Source: Armatimonadota bacterium (GTDB lineage Bacteria; Armatimonadota; Fimbriimonadia; Fimbriimonadales; Fimbriimonadaceae). From it: a stretch of DNA of 64,000 nt. The stretch spans positions 124,001 to 188,000 of the forward strand of contig JANYCU010000045.1 in the NCBI GenBank assembly GCA_025360125.1, given 5' to 3'. Made by a program: the position numbers and the translations under genes. Under the pieces are notes generated by a model. It made no database searches and was not told where the DNA came from. It was given only the letters and a program-made list of their open reading frames with translations. Positions 9,333-17,065 of the stretch are shown piece after piece (position 1 is the stretch's first letter; each line of letters opens with the position of its first letter).

Positions 9333-10154
9333 ATGCGAACCCGAGATATTGTAACCGTTGGTGCTTTTGGCCTTTCCGCCCTTGGTGGCGCCATGCTTGT
9401 TTACGGAGCTTTGGTCGAATCCAAGCGACTCGTCCTTGACAAAGTTGACGTTCCTCTGCCGGGTTTGCCTGAGCACCTGGACGGATTCAAAATCGCGGTC
9501 CTCGGCGACTTTCATTTGTGCGATAAGCACTCGGTTGAGCTCGCGAACAAAGCGATCGACATGGCATTGGACCAGGACCCGGACATGGTTTGTTTGGTCG
9601 GTGACTTTGTGAATTATTGGAAGCCGACTTCGCCATGGATGATCGGCGAGGTTCTCGAGCCGCTGCTCATTATGAATGGAAGTGTTGTGGCGATTCCCGG
9701 CAATCACGACTACAAAACTGGGTCGCCGGAGATTCTTCGCATCATTCTCGATGAACTTAATATAAAGCTTCTTCGAAACGAAAGCTGGGTTCATAATGGC
9801 ATTTGCTGGACGGGGATCGATAGCTATAACGAAGGCGCGGCGGACGTTAACAAGGCGTTTTCGTCGGCCACGTCGGACCCGATCATTGCGCTATGGCACG
9901 AGCCGGATTTGGTCGATATGTTGCCTGCTGGTCGGGCTTTGCTTCAGCTCAGCGGACATTCTCACGGTGGACAGTTTAAGTTTCCGTTTGGATTGACACC
10001 TATGACATCGACGAACGGTGATCGCTATCGAGATGGGCTCTATCCGGACGCTTCGACTCCGATATTTGTGACGAGGGGAGTCGGGACGACGGGCCCACCT
10101 TCGCGGTTCCTGTGTCCGCCGCAGGTCGCAGTTTTGACGTTGACAAGTAATTAG
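9333..10154 (+). CDS. Membrane-anchored metallophosphoesterase
   Basis: 273 residues with one N-terminal hydrophobic segment (about 8-26) and a calcineurin-like phosphoesterase domain. Metal-ligand motifs appear in order: LGDFHLCD (about 57), VGDFVNYW (about 89), GNHDY (about 127) and SGHSHGGQ (about 207). This is the YkuE/YaeI-like subgroup of bacterial membrane phosphoesterases; some act on lipid A-type or nucleotide substrates. The ATG directly follows the TAA of the MetH/MetF gene, so translation is probably coupled. A functional link to one-carbon metabolism is not evident. Confidence 0.88.
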   Translation: MRTRDIVTVGAFGLSALGGAMLVYGALVESKRLVLDKVDVPLPGLPEHLDGFKIAVLGDFHLCDKHSVELANKAIDMALDQDPDMVCLVGDFVNYWKPTSPWMIGEVLEPLLIMNGSVVAIPGNHDYKTGSPEILRIILDELNIKLLRNESWVHNGICWTGIDSYNEGAADVNKAFSSATSDPIIALWHEPDLVDMLPAGRALLQLSGHSHGGQFKFPFGLTPMTSTNGDRYRDGLYPDASTPIFVTRGVGTTGPPSRFLCPPQVAVLTLTSN

Positions 10155-10161
10155 TTTTAGT

Positions 10162-10267
10162 GTGGCACGGATACGCGTCGGGAGCTTGCGACCAAAGCTT
10201 ATCCGTGTTTCGAATGAGTTAACACTGATAAACTGCGCTCGAAACTCGCTACGTGTATCAGCGCCAC
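10162..10267. repeat. Two-hairpin palindromic repeat, copy 1
   Basis: The ends are GTGGCAC and GCGCCAC (inverted). The left half folds as CACGGATA (10166-10173) with TATCCGTG (10200-10207). The right half folds as CACTGATA (10223-10230) with TATCAGCG (10256-10263). The two ~47-nt units are in opposite orientation, like a BIME. It lies between the convergent phosphoesterase and acpS genes. A second copy is at 57977-58091. Confidence 0.75.
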
Positions 10268-10274
10268 TTCTGGC

Positions 10275-10634
10275 TTATGCCATCGGAATTTGCAACACGC
10301 TTCGCTCGACCACAGCGACGGCAGCAGCGTGGGTTTTTTCGTGGGTAATCGAGACAAAGATTTTGAGGCGTTTGCCATCAAAATTGGGGTCCAAGATCGT
10401 GACATGAGGCTGGCCGAGTTGGTCATTCCAGATGTCGATGTTCTTCATCAACATGGTCACGCCAACCGCTTTGATGACGGCTTCTTTGGCCGCCCATCGG
10501 CCAGCAACCTTCATCGGCGTCGTACAGTAGGCTTCTTCGCGCTCGGTAAGGATTCGCCGGGTGAATCGGTCTCGCTTCAGGGCCTTTTTGATTCGTCCCA
10601 CCTCAACAATATCGATTCCGATGCCGACGACCAT
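10275..10634 (-). CDS. acpS: Holo-[acyl-carrier-protein] synthase
   Basis: 119 residues from the ATG at 10634; an in-frame ATG six codons upstream is less likely, because CATAAT ends 6 nt before 10634. AcpS transfers 4'-phosphopantetheine from CoA to the serine of acyl carrier protein. The N-terminal GIGIDIVEVGRI and central GRWAAKEAVIKA motifs hold the magnesium-binding Asp and Glu. HVTILDPNFDGKRLKIFVSI and the ITHEKTHAAAVA C-terminus match the family. Length is standard for the trimeric AcpS type. Confidence 0.95.
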   Translation of the reverse strand: MVVGIGIDIVEVGRIKKALKRDRFTRRILTEREEAYCTTPMKVAGRWAAKEAVIKAVGVTMLMKNIDIWNDQLGQPHVTILDPNFDGKRLKIFVSITHEKTHAAAVAVVERSVLQIPMA

Positions 10635-10674
10635 GCAGAGATTATGCCTCATTACAAAAGGCGGTTGGGCGAAG

Positions 10675-10680
10675 TACCAT
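10675..10680 (+). promoter_or_regulatory. -10 element, leaderless start
   Basis: TACCAT ends 7 nt before the GTG at 10688. The AGAGGG between them ends 1 nt before the start codon, too close to act as a normal Shine-Dalgarno site. Confidence 0.55.
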
Positions 10681-10687
10681 AGAGGGA

Positions 10688-11170
10688 GTGCGTTACTTTA
10701 TCCAAGGAGCCGATGGACAGGTTTATGGCCCCTCTGAAATGGAGGAGATCAACAAGTGGATTGTTGAAGGCCGTGTGGTGCCCACAACTCTGTTGCAACC
10801 CGAGGACTCGCAGATGCGAGTGGCGGCGGCGACGGTTTCTGGTTTGGTTTGGGGGGACAATCAGTCGTTCCAGTCTTACACTCCGCAAGTTTTAAGCACG
10901 GCGAAGTACGAATTCTCCGGGTCCTGGGCTTGCTTTGGAGCGTCGATGGTTCTTTGTTGTATTCCCTCGTTTGGCGCGCACATTTCGCTGGGGATCGGTG
11001 GAATTGTTTTGTCGATCATGGCATATCGCAAAGGAAGAATTTGGGCCGTCGCTCCGCTCCTTTTGAACCTGTTTTTTGTGATTTTCTGGATTTGGGTGCG
11101 ACGAATGACGGGGAATAGTATGCAGCTTCAGGAAATGATCAATCGGATGAAGGACGTTGTGCCTCGGTAG
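10688..11170 (+). CDS. GYF_2 (DUF4339) domain membrane protein
   Basis: 160 residues. The N-terminus (about 3-50: RYFIQGADGQVYGPSEMEEI, then WIVEGRVVPTTLLQPED) is the GYF_2 domain, a small proline-peptide-binding-like module. Two to three transmembrane segments follow (about 78-137), ending with a short charged tail. Such proteins often carry DUF4190-like or other small membrane modules, and their function is unknown. The GTG start is supported by the leaderless -10. Convergent with der. Confidence 0.8.
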   Translation: MRYFIQGADGQVYGPSEMEEINKWIVEGRVVPTTLLQPEDSQMRVAAATVSGLVWGDNQSFQSYTPQVLSTAKYEFSGSWACFGASMVLCCIPSFGAHISLGIGGIVLSIMAYRKGRIWAVAPLLLNLFFVIFWIWVRRMTGNSMQLQEMINRMKDVVPR

Positions 11171-11217
11171 CCTTTTGGTGAGTCACACAACTTGGCAACT
11201 TAAATCATCCCTTCCGT

Positions 11218-11284
11218 CTCGCCTTTCACGCATTTTCGACGAAATTGGAATGAAAGGCGAGCCACCTTCCCTATCTAGGGAAGG
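11218..11284. terminator. Two hairpins between convergent genes
   Basis: An 11-bp stem (CTCGCCTTTCA at 11218-11228 with TGAAAGGCGAG at 11251-11261) is followed by a 9-bp stem (CCTTCCCTA at 11265-11273 with TAGGGAAGG at 11276-11284). They sit between the convergent GYF_2 and der genes. They are probably transcription terminators, although no long T tract is present. Confidence 0.5.
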
Positions 11285-11341
11285 ACTTTGGCTGGTTAAA
11301 ACGCATTGGCTTCCTTGCTTCCGAGCTTCTTTGCTTCCCGG

Positions 11342-12709
11342 CTAGCTTCCTTTCTTCTTATCCTCGTCCTTGTCGTGACTGCTTCTTGCGAAGAGGCGGA
11401 TTGGGGTTCCTTGGAGGGGAAAGAGTCCGCGGATTTTGTTAAGCAAGTACCGCTGATAGCTGAAGTGCATCAGGTCAGGGTTGTTGCAGAATAGGACGAA
11501 CGTTGGCGGGGCAGTGGAGACTTGCGTCGCGTAGTAGACCTTGAATTGCCGTCCATGGGTGACGTGCGGCTTATCGAAGATCGCATCCTGGATCAAACGG
11601 TTTAGTTGACCCGTCGAAATTCGGAAGTAATAGCTTTCCAGGGCGCTCAGAACCATGTCGAGGGCAGGTTCGAGTCCGGCGCTTTCGATGGCGGATGTGA
11701 ACACGACCGGAGCGTAGGCGAGTTCGGGAATCTCGTTTCGGACGACCTTAACGAAGTCTTTTTTGATCTGGGTGTTCTTGCGAGGATGCCCGTCGGGTGG
11801 TTCCTTGGTGTCCCACTTGTTAACGGCGATGACACATGCTTTTCCGGCATCGTGGGCGAGCTTCATGACCCGCTTATCGCCGTCGGTTAATCCTTCCGAT
11901 CCATCGACTACGACCATCGCGCAAACGGCTCGTTCGATCGCCTTTTCGGCTCGGTTGACCATATAGTATTCGACCGATCCTTGGATTTTTCCTCGGCGGC
12001 GAATTCCCGCGGTATCGATGAGGCGGAAAGTCTCGCCTTCGTGGACCAACTCAGTATCAATTGCGTCTCGCGTGGTTCCGGCGATATTCGAAACGATCAT
12101 TCGCTGTTCGCCCGTAAAGGCGTTGACCAGCGAGCTCTTGCCGACGTTTGGTCGACCGACGATCGCGAGTCGGACCTCTTCCTTTTCTTCAAAATCATCG
12201 GGCAGAATCGGAATGTGGGTAATGACTTCGTCGAGGACTTCGGCGACGCCGCTTCCGTGCAAGCTCGATACAGGAAAAACGTGACCAAGACCGAGTGAAT
12301 AGAACTCGTTTGCGTAGTCTTCGCGATCAAAGTTGTCGGCCTTATTGACAACGACTAATACGGGTTTGGTGATTCCTCGAAGGTGGTTTGCCAGGTCTCG
12401 GTCGTCGGGATGAACCCCATCCATGACGTCCGCGAGGAAGATGACAACGTCGGCTTCGGCGAGTGCAACTTCGGCTTGGACTTTGATTTGCTCTTCCATC
12501 GGGTCAGAGTCTTGGAAGACGATTCCACCAGTGTCGACGACCTGAAAACGGTTCCGGTTCCACGTCACTTCGGCGTATAGTCGGTCTCGGGTGATGCCGG
12601 GGCTATCTTCAACTACCGCGATCCGCTTACCGACTAAGCGGTTGAAAAATGTGGATTTACCAACGTTGGGACGACCAACGATGACGACAGTAGGAAGAGA
12701 TTTTTTCAT
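11342..12709 (-). CDS. der: Ribosome biogenesis GTPase Der (EngA)
   Basis: 455 residues with the two tandem G domains unique to Der. P-loops are GRPNVGKSTFFN (about 11) and GRPNVGKSSLVN (about 186), each followed by DTxG (VVDTGGIV, LIDTAGIRRRG) and NKxD (VVNKADN, AVNKWDT). The C-terminal KH-like domain runs to a Lys-rich tail. Der acts in 50S subunit maturation and is essential in most bacteria. The gene is divergent from the PagL-like pair. The ATG at 12709 is the natural start. Confidence 0.96.
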   Translation of the reverse strand: MKKSLPTVVIVGRPNVGKSTFFNRLVGKRIAVVEDSPGITRDRLYAEVTWNRNRFQVVDTGGIVFQDSDPMEEQIKVQAEVALAEADVVIFLADVMDGVHPDDRDLANHLRGITKPVLVVVNKADNFDREDYANEFYSLGLGHVFPVSSLHGSGVAEVLDEVITHIPILPDDFEEKEEVRLAIVGRPNVGKSSLVNAFTGEQRMIVSNIAGTTRDAIDTELVHEGETFRLIDTAGIRRRGKIQGSVEYYMVNRAEKAIERAVCAMVVVDGSEGLTDGDKRVMKLAHDAGKACVIAVNKWDTKEPPDGHPRKNTQIKKDFVKVVRNEIPELAYAPVVFTSAIESAGLEPALDMVLSALESYYFRISTGQLNRLIQDAIFDKPHVTHGRQFKVYYATQVSTAPPTFVLFCNNPDLMHFSYQRYLLNKIRGLFPLQGTPIRLFARSSHDKDEDKKKGS

Positions 12710-12749
12710 CGGGGTTGCCTCGGGTTAGAAACATGCGGCACTTAAAGGG

Positions 12750-12755
12750 TACCTT
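12750..12755 (+). promoter_or_regulatory. -10 element, leaderless start of PagL-like gene 1
   Basis: GGGTACCTT: TACCTT ends 7 nt before the ATG at 12763. The downstream paralogue has GGGTAACGT at the same distance (13355-13360), so each copy appears to carry its own promoter. Confidence 0.6.
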
Positions 12756-12762
12756 AACTAAG

Positions 12763-13344
12763 ATGCGGAGGCTCTTTCTAACGGGGATACTTGGCCTCCT
12801 CGTGCCTTGCGCGTTTGGTCAGTTGATTGATAGTGATTTTCACTATTACACTTATGGGAACGTCTCCCATTCGCTGCTGATTCTCGGAAGCTCGGACGTT
12901 CGAACGGGCGGAGGATTTTCGCTTGCGGTTGGCCGCAAAGACCCCAAGCTACGCCTTTTGCGGCACATTGAAGGAGAACTGATTTGGGAGGGTTACTACG
13001 TTGAAACCAATACAAGTCACCCCACGGTCGAATTTCCGGCCACGACCTCCCAAGCCTTCGGAGTCTTAGCGACGGTACGGTACCGATGGCAATTTCGGCC
13101 CGAAATAAATTTCTATGGTGACATCGGAATGGGAATTCAATTTTCGAACCATAATTCATCCGATTTACGCCTCAATAACAACACGACCCCGACAGTGGGA
13201 ATGGGAATGGAATACCGAACCTCCGAATCTCAATCAGTGCTGGTCGGAACGCGTGTACTCCACGCTAGCAATGCGGGTCGAACTCATCCGAATCCGGGCC
13301 AAAATCTGCTCCAGTGGTATATCGGAATCCGATACAAACACTAG
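12763..13344 (+). CDS. PagL-like lipid A 3-O-deacylase / acyloxyacyl hydrolase family, copy 1
   Basis: 193 residues from the ATG at 12763, chosen over upstream in-frame ATGs because it begins a signal peptide (MRRLFLTGILGLLVPCAFGQ) and fits the leaderless -10. The mature protein alternates polar and hydrophobic residues as in an 8-strand outer-membrane barrel. Near the C-terminus is RVLHASNAGRTHPNPGQN, which matches the PF09411 HxSNAG...PNxG motif containing the catalytic His and Ser of PagL. The third catalytic residue (Glu in Pseudomonas PagL) is not clearly conserved. The inferred role is removal of an acyl chain from an LPS-like lipid in the outer membrane. It is a tandem paralogue of the next gene. 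Confidence 0.75.
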   Translation: MRRLFLTGILGLLVPCAFGQLIDSDFHYYTYGNVSHSLLILGSSDVRTGGGFSLAVGRKDPKLRLLRHIEGELIWEGYYVETNTSHPTVEFPATTSQAFGVLATVRYRWQFRPEINFYGDIGMGIQFSNHNSSDLRLNNNTTPTVGMGMEYRTSESQSVLVGTRVLHASNAGRTHPNPGQNLLQWYIGIRYKH

Positions 13345-13354
13345 GTTTGGCGGG

Positions 13355-13360
13355 TAACGT
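13355..13360 (+). promoter_or_regulatory. -10 element, leaderless start of PagL-like gene 2
   Basis: GGGTAACGT: TAACGT ends 7 nt before the ATG at 13368, within the 23-bp gap after copy 1. Confidence 0.6.
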
Positions 13361-13367
13361 ATTTCGA

Positions 13368-13949
13368 ATGCGCAAGCTTCCTTTAGCGGTTGGAGTCCTG
13401 GCCCTAGTGCCCTGTAGTTTCGGTCAACTCGTCGACTCCGACATTCGGTACTACACCTATGCGGGCGTCTCTCACACCCTGATTGTTTTGGGTAGCGCCG
13501 AAGAAAGAACCGGGAAGGCTTTCAGCTTTGGCGTCGGCAAAGCAGATCCACGTTTAACCATTTATCACCGCATTCATGGCGAACTAATCTGGGAAGGCTA
13601 CTTTAACGAATCGACGACCAACCATCCGACGGTTGCCCATCCAGACCGGATTAATCAGCAGTACGGAACGATGGCGATGGCCCGATACCGATGGCCCGAA
13701 CACCATGGGATGAATTTTTTCGGCGATGGCGGTCTCGGCTTTTCGCTATTCCGCCATAGTAGCAAGGACCTTCCGCTCGCAAGCAACTTTATGATCGGGG
13801 GCGGCTTTGGCGCCGAGTTTCACACGGGTGAAAAGAGTTCGCTGCTGCTTGGCGCTCGATACCTGCACACCAGCAACGCAGGTCGGAAGCGACCCAACTT
13901 TGGCGAAAACCTGGTCGAGTATTATTTGGGATATAGCTGGAAGCGGTGA
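13368..13949 (+). CDS. PagL-like lipid A 3-O-deacylase / acyloxyacyl hydrolase family, copy 2
   Basis: 193 residues, exactly the same length as copy 1, and collinear with it without gaps (MRKLPLAVGVLALVPCSFGQ signal, QLVDSDIRYYTYAGVSH, GELIWEGYF, RYRW). The motif RYLHTSNAGRKRPNFGEN keeps the His and Ser; unlike copy 1 it has a Glu after the final Gly, close to where PagL has its third catalytic residue. The pair therefore arose by tandem duplication and has since diverged. The start at 13368 is set by the signal peptide and the -10. The frame is open upstream into copy 1, but that part is not translated in this model. Confidence 0.75.
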   Translation: MRKLPLAVGVLALVPCSFGQLVDSDIRYYTYAGVSHTLIVLGSAEERTGKAFSFGVGKADPRLTIYHRIHGELIWEGYFNESTTNHPTVAHPDRINQQYGTMAMARYRWPEHHGMNFFGDGGLGFSLFRHSSKDLPLASNFMIGGGFGAEFHTGEKSSLLLGARYLHTSNAGRKRPNFGENLVEYYLGYSWKR

Positions 13950-13993
13950 CCAGGGCTCAGGGAAAGAATTGTAACTGATCACTGATCTCTGAT

Positions 13994-14734
13994 CTATGGC
14001 AGGTTCTCGATGATCTTGGAGATCTGCTTGCGTCCGGCGTCGGCTTCGATGGCTCGGTCAACTTGGTAAAGCCCCATTTGGCACACGACGGCTTGGTGCA
14101 GCGACGCGCCGAGCGGGTGGTCTTCGAACCAGAATCCTTGAAAATTCGCATCGGTTCCGGATGCGAAGATGGCCGATTTTCCATCAACCACGACTTGCAT
14201 GGTCGGAACTTCGAACATCTCCTCGGGAACCACAATTGAGTGCTCGGCGGGAATCTCGACGGGCGACATCACCCAGGCGTCTTTGAGGTCAGTCTTGAGG
14301 TCTCGGGCGAAGTCTTCGGAGCCAACAAAAAGGGCTTGGTCTTTGGCCGAAGCCAAGAGGGTTCGAGCTTGGGAAACGGCCTGGTCGCGGCTCGAAACGG
14401 TGAACATTTTGCCGTTCGAGGATGGCTTTCCAAAGGCAGACAGGATTTTGACCGCAGAGGACTTGTTGCCCATGAATTCCTTTTCCAGGCGACTAAACAG
14501 ACGTTCGGGTGCGACTGGCCGATACTCTTTGCTATTAGTCCCTTCAACCAAAACAGCAGCCTTACGCTCGAGGGCTTCAAGGCCCTTGTAGACATTAGCT
14601 GCTGGCTTGCCGATTGCCTGTGCGACTCGGTAGCCAGTCGCCGGATGCTCTTGAAGAAGGAAAGTGTAAATCTCGGATTCAAGCGCTGTGAACCCAAAAC
14701 CAATGAGTGCTTCAGATGCCCGCAAAGATGCCAT
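13994..14734 (-). CDS. TrmB-family transcriptional regulator
   Basis: 246 residues. The N-terminal winged helix (about 8-75: LIGFGFTALESEIYTFLLQ, then VAQAIGKPAANVYKGLEALE) is the sugar-sensing TrmB type. The C-terminal half (about 110-240) would be the regulatory domain, with VGSEDFARDLK and VVPEEMFEVPTMQVVVDGK. Most TrmB proteins control sugar uptake or metabolism; no transporter operon is adjacent. The ATG at 14734 has TATCAT ending 6 nt upstream. A run of three near-identical 7-mers (ACTGATC type) lies at its 3' end. Confidence 0.85.
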   Translation of the reverse strand: MASLRASEALIGFGFTALESEIYTFLLQEHPATGYRVAQAIGKPAANVYKGLEALERKAAVLVEGTNSKEYRPVAPERLFSRLEKEFMGNKSSAVKILSAFGKPSSNGKMFTVSSRDQAVSQARTLLASAKDQALFVGSEDFARDLKTDLKDAWVMSPVEIPAEHSIVVPEEMFEVPTMQVVVDGKSAIFASGTDANFQGFWFEDHPLGASLHQAVVCQMGLYQVDRAIEADAGRKQISKIIENLP

Positions 14735-14740
14735 GCTTTA

Positions 14741-14746
14741 ATGATA
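14741..14746 (-). promoter_or_regulatory. -10 element, leaderless start of the TrmB gene
   Basis: TATCAT ends 6 nt before the ATG at 14734. No Shine-Dalgarno sequence is present. Confidence 0.6.
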
Positions 14747-14870
14747 CGCGATGCTAGTGGCGATTGCTACTATTTAATGAGAGCTCAGGGCTCAGGGCAA
14801 GGACCGACAGGCAAGGGTCTCAATGAATTATGTTGCCATGGCAAGGAATCTGTGTTAGATTAGAGTAGGC

Positions 14871-16190
14871 ATGATCTGGACAACAATTCTGGCAGCGGCA
14901 ACCCTTGGGCAGAAGTCTCTATTCCCGGCCAATGCTCCGTACCACTCCCGGGCCGAGTTCTACGACCTAACCTCCAAGATCAGACCAAGAATGTCGAAAG
15001 AGGATGTTATCAAAATCCTCGGCAAACCTGACCGGGTTCGAAAGAGCAGGGGAGACTGGATAAAAGAGATTGTGGAATATGGAATTGATCCGCACTCAAA
15101 CGCCGCAACATTGGGCGTATTTGTCTTCGGGTTCGGAAAATTCGAGCATGGTTCAACCTCGCGGGTGAATGAGGACTATTTCAATCCGTTGCAGCCATAC
15201 AGACAACTGATTCCGGAGTCTGAACTCCGACCAATTATTGGAGCGCTAAATGAGGATTTGCCCTATTGGCTGACCGATGATCCACTTCGAACGATTCGGC
15301 TCGCAAACCTTTTCATCAAGTTAGGTGACGAGAAGGCGAAATTTGCGCTCGGCGAATACGAGCGTTTTGATGACATCTCAACAAGCTACCAATGGCACAG
15401 GACTTTGCTTAAGGTGCTGTTTACGGGCCTCGACATTGTGCCGAATCTACCGAGCAAAGATCGGCAAGATTCTGGTGCCGCTGCAGGAGGAGATGCCTCT
15501 GGTTGTGTACGGTTTTACGAAATGAATTCCATTCGGACTCGGCCGATTCGTCCACCCGATGATCCGTTTGGGCCGCTCGTCGCGGCACTCAAAGCAAAGA
15601 CACCTCCTAAGGACTCCACTGAACTGTGGCCCTATATAGAAGATCTTTTGATGCTGGTCCGTGGCGTGACCCAGCCAGTCGATCTTCGCTGGTTCGACCG
15701 TAACTCGAAGCCCAATTTGGCAATGTATCATGAACTCTTTTTGAAAGGGTCACCCCGGTGGGATGTTGATTCTCAATCGTATATGCGAGCGGACGGCAAG
15801 ATACTGCCCGACTTGCCCGACCTACCACTCTATGAATGGAACATTCCGGGGCTGGCAAATGGAACGGAAATGAAGATATCGCTGTTGCGCGTTATGGAAA
15901 CTGGCGATGTCGCCATCAGTTTTGACATGCTGGCAATCGGCGGCAAACGCCTTCCGAACGTGACTGTACGCGCCATTGATGCAAGCCGCAACATCGAACT
16001 TGGTTCTTGGCAAACGAAAGATGGAACCGTTACTGGAACGGGAGAGCGGAGCCTACACGGAGGCGGCGCCTCTGAGGAAGGAAGTGAGTTCCGCGTCGCG
16101 TATGAGGTTCACGTTCTGCGCGACACAAAGATTCAATTGGAGGTTGTTACGCCCAGCGGCACGACTCGAAGTTCAATCGTACGATTGTGA
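14871..16190 (+). CDS. Secreted protein of unknown function with BamE-like segment
   Basis: 439 residues with a short hydrophobic N-terminus that is probably a signal peptide (MIWTTILAAATLGQKSLF). Residues about 40-56 (RMSKEDVIKILGKPDRV) resemble the SmpA/BamE-like motif found in small outer-membrane lipoproteins and secreted proteins. The middle is mixed charged sequence with pairs of prolines (LPDLPDLPLYEW). The C-terminal 100 residues look like a beta-sandwich (VTVRAIDASRNIELGSW, then a Gly-rich turn and VRL end). I do not recognise a full-length family. TAGATT lies 9 nt before the ATG. It is monocistronic. Confidence 0.7.
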   Translation: MIWTTILAAATLGQKSLFPANAPYHSRAEFYDLTSKIRPRMSKEDVIKILGKPDRVRKSRGDWIKEIVEYGIDPHSNAATLGVFVFGFGKFEHGSTSRVNEDYFNPLQPYRQLIPESELRPIIGALNEDLPYWLTDDPLRTIRLANLFIKLGDEKAKFALGEYERFDDISTSYQWHRTLLKVLFTGLDIVPNLPSKDRQDSGAAAGGDASGCVRFYEMNSIRTRPIRPPDDPFGPLVAALKAKTPPKDSTELWPYIEDLLMLVRGVTQPVDLRWFDRNSKPNLAMYHELFLKGSPRWDVDSQSYMRADGKILPDLPDLPLYEWNIPGLANGTEMKISLLRVMETGDVAISFDMLAIGGKRLPNVTVRAIDASRNIELGSWQTKDGTVTGTGERSLHGGGASEEGSEFRVAYEVHVLRDTKIQLEVVTPSGTTRSSIVRL

Positions 16191-16231
16191 GATCGTAGAA
16201 CCAAGCTAGCAGCTCAAAGCTAGAAGCTCTC

Positions 16232-17065
16232 TTAATCAAACTTCTGCAGTTCGTCGACTCGCACGACAATCGCCGTCGTGTTGTCGCTTCCGCCGCCCAA
16301 CAACGCCGCTCCAACCATTTTCCAGGTCGCCGCCGCCGGGCCGTTTGAAGCCAAAATCTGCTGAATCTGGTCGTCTTCGACGTGGTTCATGACCCCGTCC
16401 GAACAAAGGAAGTAGATGTCGCCTTCGTGAATCTCAAATTCGTAAACATCGCATTGAACGTGCTCATCGATCCCAATTGCCCGGGTGATTACATGTTTTT
16501 GGGGATGGACCGCCGCTTGCTCGGGAGTCAACACGCCCATGCGGATCATCTCGTGCATGTACGTATGATCCTCAGTAATTTGGGTTAGTTCGCCGTTACG
16601 AAGTCGATAAGCCCGAGAGTCGCCAACCTGAGCCACATAGGCCATGTTTTGAAGCAACACCATCGAAGTCATTGTAGTGCCCATTCCCTTTCGGGCGGCG
16701 ACGGATCGCGAGACGAGATAGACGTATCGGTTAGCCGCGGCGACCGAATCAACGAGGGCATCCTTCACATCAATGGCGGGGTGGTTGAGATAGACATCAA
16801 TGAATGTTTTGCACGCGAGCTCGGAGGCAATTTGCCCGGCTGCGTGTCCGCCCATGCCATCGCAGACTACGAATACTTGTCCGCGGGAAGCGAGGGTCAC
16901 TTCGTCGTCGGGAACGTAAAATTCAAACTTATCTTCGTTGTTTTCGCGCACCCGTCCGAGGTCGGTTTTGGCCGCGACGGTGCACTTGGCGAGAGCCTTG
17001 AGTTCCGCAGGCGGAAGTAGGTCCCCAACGGCGTATTCCGCAGTTATCTCGTCCATGCTGGTCAT
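16232..17065 (-). CDS. PP2C-type serine/threonine phosphatase
   Basis: 277 residues of the PPM/PP2C fold, a metal-dependent phosphatase that would remove phosphate from Ser/Thr. Motifs in order: RVRENNEDKFEF (about 39), VFVVCDGMGGHAAGQ (about 64), GDSRAYRLRNGELTQITEDH, LCSDGVMNHV and GGSDNTTAIVVR, which together provide the metal aspartates. The ATG overlaps the stop of the FHA gene (ATGA), so the two are translationally coupled; the phosphatase probably acts on FHA-recognised phosphothreonine proteins. It is the last gene of the gatB operon. Confidence 0.94.
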   Translation of the reverse strand: MTSMDEITAEYAVGDLLPPAELKALAKCTVAAKTDLGRVRENNEDKFEFYVPDDEVTLASRGQVFVVCDGMGGHAAGQIASELACKTFIDVYLNHPAIDVKDALVDSVAAANRYVYLVSRSVAARKGMGTTMTSMVLLQNMAYVAQVGDSRAYRLRNGELTQITEDHTYMHEMIRMGVLTPEQAAVHPQKHVITRAIGIDEHVQCDVYEFEIHEGDIYFLCSDGVMNHVEDDQIQQILASNGPAAATWKMVGAALLGGGSDNTTAIVVRVDELQKFD

